Shown piece after piece: positions 23,802 to 26,807 of a DNA stretch of 26,807 nucleotides. A model generated the notes under the pieces. That model was given only the letters and a program-made list of their open reading frames with translations, searched no databases and was not told the origin of the DNA. The stretch comes from Cellvibrionaceae bacterium (GTDB lineage Bacteria; Pseudomonadota; Gammaproteobacteria; Pseudomonadales; Cellvibrionaceae): positions 1 to 26,807 of the forward strand of contig JAGKXD010000058.1 in assembly GCA_021151525.1 (NCBI GenBank), given 5' to 3'. Both the position numbers and the translations under genes were made by a program. Within the stretch, counting starts at the first letter, position 1; each line of letters opens with the position of its first letter.

Positions 23802-24965
23802 TTAAAATAAATCAACATCTCCGCTGCTCATGGATGATGCTGATACTGGATTGACCAACTGTTTTTTGTTTTCGTCTGCTTGAGAATGCATTTTTTCTGA
23901 CAAAGCATTGTTCAAATTTTGCAAACCATTTACATTTTTCTCAAGCAGCTCAGCCACAGAACTTAGTGCATTCAGCCGCCGAATAGTGTAGTTCACATTT
24001 TGCGATGCTAAATCTTCGAACTGCAGTCCTCTCATTGCGTTGTGCAAAGAGCTGACTAGCTTTCCCGACATATCGTTTAAGCGCGCAGCAACCATTTGAT
24101 CGAAGTTTGATTTTTCAACCAAATCTCTCATTGCCCCTTCAAGTTTTCGTTTGGCGTCTAACATGTATTGCATATCGTTATCGCGAGAGGCGACTTGCCC
24201 TACTTCACTCGTCAGCGTTGTAATTGCAGTGTTGATATTGCTCAGTTGCGCCTGAATTTCATTACTAAATCCGGCCGATCTATTTGATAAAGCTCTTACC
24301 TCATCAGCAACAACAGCAAACCCTCGCCCGCTTTCACCTGCACGGGCGGCCTCAATTGCGGCGTTAAGGGCGAGCAAGTTTGTCTGTGCGGCAATTTGAT
24401 CTATGTCTTTCAGTGCACGCATTAACTCAGGCATGCTTTCGGCTATGTGATTAATTTTTTCAACAAGGTCTATCGATGCCGCACTCATTTGCACTGTGGT
24501 ATCGACAAATCGACCCAAGGTTTCTGATGTGTTTTCGGCAAAATTAATCATGCGGTCTGCAATATTTTGCTGTTTGGACTCAGGACTAGATTCAAACAAC
24601 AATTGTTTTATTTCGTTCTGCTGTGAAACAAGCAAATCATTGAGCCCGGTAAACGCATTGGTTAAGGTATTAATTGCATCCGAGTGGATATGCAGCAACA
24701 TATCCATACTTTTTGTCGTGTCGCATACCGCAGCCTTTATAAGCACGCCAGTCTTTTGTAGCGATGCCTGGGTGTCTCCCTCTAATTGCCGCTGCAAACG
24801 TTGAGCATCGTCAGCGCCTTGATCCAACTCTTTAGTCTTAATTTGAATTGCAAAAATCATCATTAACGCGCTAAAAACGACACCCGCAGCCACCCCCAGA
24901 TAGGCTCCCAGCACCCAATTGCCGATGGCGGTTAGTACCACAATAACGATGAACTTCATTTGCAT
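23802..24965 (-). CDS. MCP-like protein without sensor domain, with CheZ-like phosphatase motif
   Basis: About 387 residues. The first 45 form two closely spaced hydrophobic helices with essentially no periplasmic loop, so there is no evident sensor. A signalling hairpin follows with a fully canonical tip (TNLLALNAAIEAARAGESGRG), which should bind CheA and CheW. The C-terminal helix contains LQFEDLASQNVNYTIRRL. D318-L-A-S-Q322 matches the catalytic D-x-x-x-Q of CheZ (FQDLTGQ in E. coli, D143 and Q147). The protein ends in SGDVDLF, similar in feel to the acidic CheY-binding tail of CheZ and identical to the CheD tail. There is no EWESF tether. The start is uncertain: ATG at 24965 is chosen, ATG at 24959 and TTG at 24977 are possible, and ribosome sites are weak. 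It is the first gene of the 12-gene operon. The receptor fold is sure; the phosphatase role is inferred. Confidence 0.88.
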   Translation of the reverse strand: MQMKFIVIVVLTAIGNWVLGAYLGVAAGVVFSALMMIFAIQIKTKELDQGADDAQRLQRQLEGDTQASLQKTGVLIKAAVCDTTKSMDMLLHIHSDAINTLTNAFTGLNDLLVSQQNEIKQLLFESSPESKQQNIADRMINFAENTSETLGRFVDTTVQMSAASIDLVEKINHIAESMPELMRALKDIDQIAAQTNLLALNAAIEAARAGESGRGFAVVADEVRALSNRSAGFSNEIQAQLSNINTAITTLTSEVGQVASRDNDMQYMLDAKRKLEGAMRDLVEKSNFDQMVAARLNDMSGKLVSSLHNAMRGLQFEDLASQNVNYTIRRLNALSSVAELLEKNVNGLQNLNNALSEKMHSQADENKKQLVNPVSASSMSSGDVDLF

Positions 24966-25176
24966 TTGAACATCCAACCAGACGCTACCAGAGGAAAGAT
25001 TCTCTATTTAATCAAAACACTGCCTAGATACCTTAAGCAGACAAACCTCACTTTTTTTAAAGACTAGCAGGATTTTTTTGGTATGCAGGCAATCACTAAT
25101 ACTTGTTTTGTTGGTCTGTCGCCAAAATCACCAAAAGGCGATATAAATCAAAATTTAAGATTGTTTTTTTGAACGC
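24966..25176 (-). other. Leader region of the che operon, no clear promoter seen
   Basis: AT-rich non-coding stretch between the fumarase terminator and the MCP-like gene. It must hold the promoter of the che operon if the terminator is efficient. I found no convincing sigma-70, sigma-28 or sigma-54 promoter by eye and no small reading frame. Confidence 0.4.
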
Positions 25177-25204
25177 AAAAAAAAACGGAGCTCTATGGCT
25201 CCGG
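25177..25204 (-). terminator. Rho-independent terminator of the fumarase gene
   Basis: On the minus strand, CGGAGC and GCTCCG (25198-25203 and 25186-25191) form a perfect 6-bp stem with a six-base loop, followed at once by nine T. It lies about 50 bases after the fumarase stop and separates that gene from the che operon transcribed in the same direction. Confidence 0.9.
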
Positions 25205-25254
25205 TTTTCAAGGCTTCTTTCGCGCTAAAGCGAAGGCACATTACTGCTTGAATA

Positions 25255-26775
25255 TTATTTAAGTTCTAACGTGTGCTCTTCGATTTTAGCTTTCCAGATT
25301 TTAGGACCTGTGATGTGCACGGACTCGCCGCGTGAATCTACTGCTACAGTGACCGGCATATCCTTCACGTCAAACTCGTAGATAGCTTCCATTCCCAATT
25401 CGGGGAAGCCAAGCACCTTGGCTGATTTGATAGCTTGCGCCACCAAATAGGCAGCGCCGCCAACGGCCATCAAGTACACGGATTTGTTATCGCGAATAGC
25501 ATCAATCGCAATTTGGCCGCGCTCAGATTTACCGATCATACCGAGCAAACCCGTTTGCTCAAGCATGGTACGGGTGAACTTATCCATACGGGTTGCCGTT
25601 GTTGGGCCCGCTGGGCCAACTACTTCGTCGCGCACAGGGTCAACTGGGCCTACGTAATAAATGAAACGACCTTTCATATCCACGGGCAATTTTTCACCCT
25701 TGGCGAGCAGGTCAGTCATTTTCTTGTGGGCGGCATCGCGGCCAGTGAGCATCTTGCCGCTGAGCAAAATGGTTTCACCGGTCTTCCACTCTTGTACATC
25801 TTCTGGCTTGAGGGTATCTAGGTTTACGCGACGTACATCGTCACCGGTTTCCCAAGTAATTTCTGGCCAGTCGTCCAATGAAGGAGGTGTTTGGAAGCTT
25901 GGGCCCGAACCATCCAAGACAAAGTGTGCGTGGCGCGTGGCAGCGCAGTTGGGGATGATGGCAACGGGTTTGTTGGCGGCGTGGGTTGGGTAGTCTTTCA
26001 CCTTTACATCTAACACAGTGGTCAAACCACCCAAGCCTTGGGCACCAATACCCAAGCGGTTTACTTTGTCATACAGCTCAATGCGCAATTCTTCGGCGCG
26101 GTTGCTCGCACCACGGGCTTGCAGCTCTTGAATATCAACCGGTTCAAGCAAGGCTTCTTTAGCGAGCTGCATAGCTTTCTCAGCGGTGCCGCCAATGCCA
26201 ATACCAAGCATACCAGGTGGGCACCAGCCAGCGCCCATTTCTGGAACCACTTTCAATACCCAATCTACAACCGAGTCAGATGGGTTCAGCATGGCGAATT
26301 TGGTTTTAGCTTCAGAGCCGCCGCCTTTGGCCGCTACGTGCACATCAACGGTATTACCGGGAACTATGTTGTAGTGGATGATGGCTGGCGTGTTATCGCC
26401 AGTGTTTTTACGCGCACCATCTGGGTCAGCCAAAATCGATGCACGCAGTACGTTATCGGGGTTTTGATAAGCGCGACGCACACCTTCGTTGATCATATCG
26501 GTCAAGCTTAATTGCGCATCCCACTGCACATCCATACCCACGGTCACGAACACAGTCACAATACCGGTGTCCTGACAAATTGGGCGGTGCCCCATAGCAC
26601 ACATGCGCGAGTTAATCAGGATTTGTGCCATAGCATCTTTGGCAGCCTTGCTCTCTTCACGCAGGTAGGCTTGATGTACCGCTTGGATAAAGTCTACGGG
26701 GTGGTAGTAGGAGATAAATTGCAGTGCGTCGGCAACGCTATCGATCAGGTCTTGTTGGCGGATTATGGTGGGCAT
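25255..26775 (-). CDS. fumA: Class I (4Fe-4S) fumarate hydratase
   Basis: Interconverts fumarate and malate in the TCA cycle; an oxygen-sensitive iron-sulfur enzyme. It has 506 residues, normal for single-chain class I fumarases, with the alpha and beta regions fused. The three cluster ligands are visible: C67 (RPICQDTG), C185 (GWCPPGMLG) and C277 (PNCAATRHA), with the spacing seen in other class I enzymes. The C-terminal beta region has LLSGKMLTGRDAAHK, YYVGPVDP and GPAGPTTATRMD. The start is the ATG at 26775; the upstream site is only GAGAAA, so it is weak. The gene is followed by a strong terminator. In some pseudomonads the orthologue is called fumB. It has no functional link to the che operon other than position. 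Confidence 0.97.
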   Translation of the reverse strand: MPTIIRQQDLIDSVADALQFISYYHPVDFIQAVHQAYLREESKAAKDAMAQILINSRMCAMGHRPICQDTGIVTVFVTVGMDVQWDAQLSLTDMINEGVRRAYQNPDNVLRASILADPDGARKNTGDNTPAIIHYNIVPGNTVDVHVAAKGGGSEAKTKFAMLNPSDSVVDWVLKVVPEMGAGWCPPGMLGIGIGGTAEKAMQLAKEALLEPVDIQELQARGASNRAEELRIELYDKVNRLGIGAQGLGGLTTVLDVKVKDYPTHAANKPVAIIPNCAATRHAHFVLDGSGPSFQTPPSLDDWPEITWETGDDVRRVNLDTLKPEDVQEWKTGETILLSGKMLTGRDAAHKKMTDLLAKGEKLPVDMKGRFIYYVGPVDPVRDEVVGPAGPTTATRMDKFTRTMLEQTGLLGMIGKSERGQIAIDAIRDNKSVYLMAVGGAAYLVAQAIKSAKVLGFPELGMEAIYEFDVKDMPVTVAVDSRGESVHITGPKIWKAKIEEHTLELK

Positions 26776-26807
26776 GATGATTTCTCGTGGATGGAAATAC
26801 GTTAACC

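Noticed and set aside
24978..25176. Sigma-28 or sigma-54 promoter upstream of the che operon
   Set aside because: No stretch matches either consensus with correct spacing on the minus strand.
1..26807. Defence islands, insertion sequences, prophage, CRISPR
   Set aside because: No transposase, integrase, repeat array or inverted-repeat ends were found; all genes are housekeeping or signalling.

Overview
The window is 26.8 kb of bacterial chromosome from a gammaproteobacterium. SbcB, the Can-type carbonic anhydrase, the class I fumarase and the che genes all read as gammaproteobacterial. The overall flavour suggests Cellvibrio or a relative, but that is an impression from protein sequence alone. 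Coding density is high, and I see no mobile elements, CRISPR arrays, tRNA or rRNA genes. No gene-free stretch exceeds 300 bases.

Layout. (a) 1-4372: a membrane chemoreceptor with a Cache-type sensor (minus strand), exonuclease I sbcB (minus), and the divergently placed beta-carbonic anhydrase can (plus). A short segment at 26-113 has the potential for nested helices and may be a structured RNA. (b) 4537-10882 (plus): a tight three-gene signalling cassette. It encodes a CHASE-PAS-PAS histidine kinase, a multi-membrane-span GAF-PAS histidine kinase, and an Hpt-REC-REC-GGDEF response regulator with an intact diguanylate cyclase active site and I-site. (c) 24965 down to 10894 (minus): a 12-gene chemosensory operon. 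Its transcription order is MCP-like protein, STAS, STAS, REC-PP2C-HATPase regulator, cheY, cheA, cheW, soluble triple-PAS receptor, membrane double-PAS receptor, cheR, cheD, cheB. (d) 25255-26775 (minus): class I fumarase, closed by a strong intrinsic terminator that separates it from the che operon.

How the genes work together. The order cheY-cheA-cheW-mcp-cheR-cheD-cheB, preceded by mcp, STAS and REC-PP2C-HATPase genes, matches what I recall of a Shewanella oneidensis locus (CrsA/CrsR), in which a partner switch controls the stress sigma factor. It also resembles the non-flagellar clusters of Pseudomonas aeruginosa (che2) and Vibrio cholerae (cluster III). No flagellar genes are present. 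The likely picture is a chemoreceptor array whose CheA phosphorylates CheY and perhaps the REC domain of the phosphatase, which would then reset STAS anti-sigma antagonists. The cyclic-di-GMP cassette meets the operon tail to tail with only 11 bases between stop codons.

The most notable observation is the first gene of the che operon. It encodes a receptor-like protein with no sensor domain. It has a normal CheA/CheW contact tip, but its C-terminal half carries a motif (FEDLASQ) that matches the catalytic helix of the CheY-P phosphatase CheZ. It also ends in the heptapeptide SGDVDLF, which is identical to the last seven residues of CheD from the same operon. The operon has no separate cheZ, cheC or cheX, so this protein could be an array-bound phosphatase.
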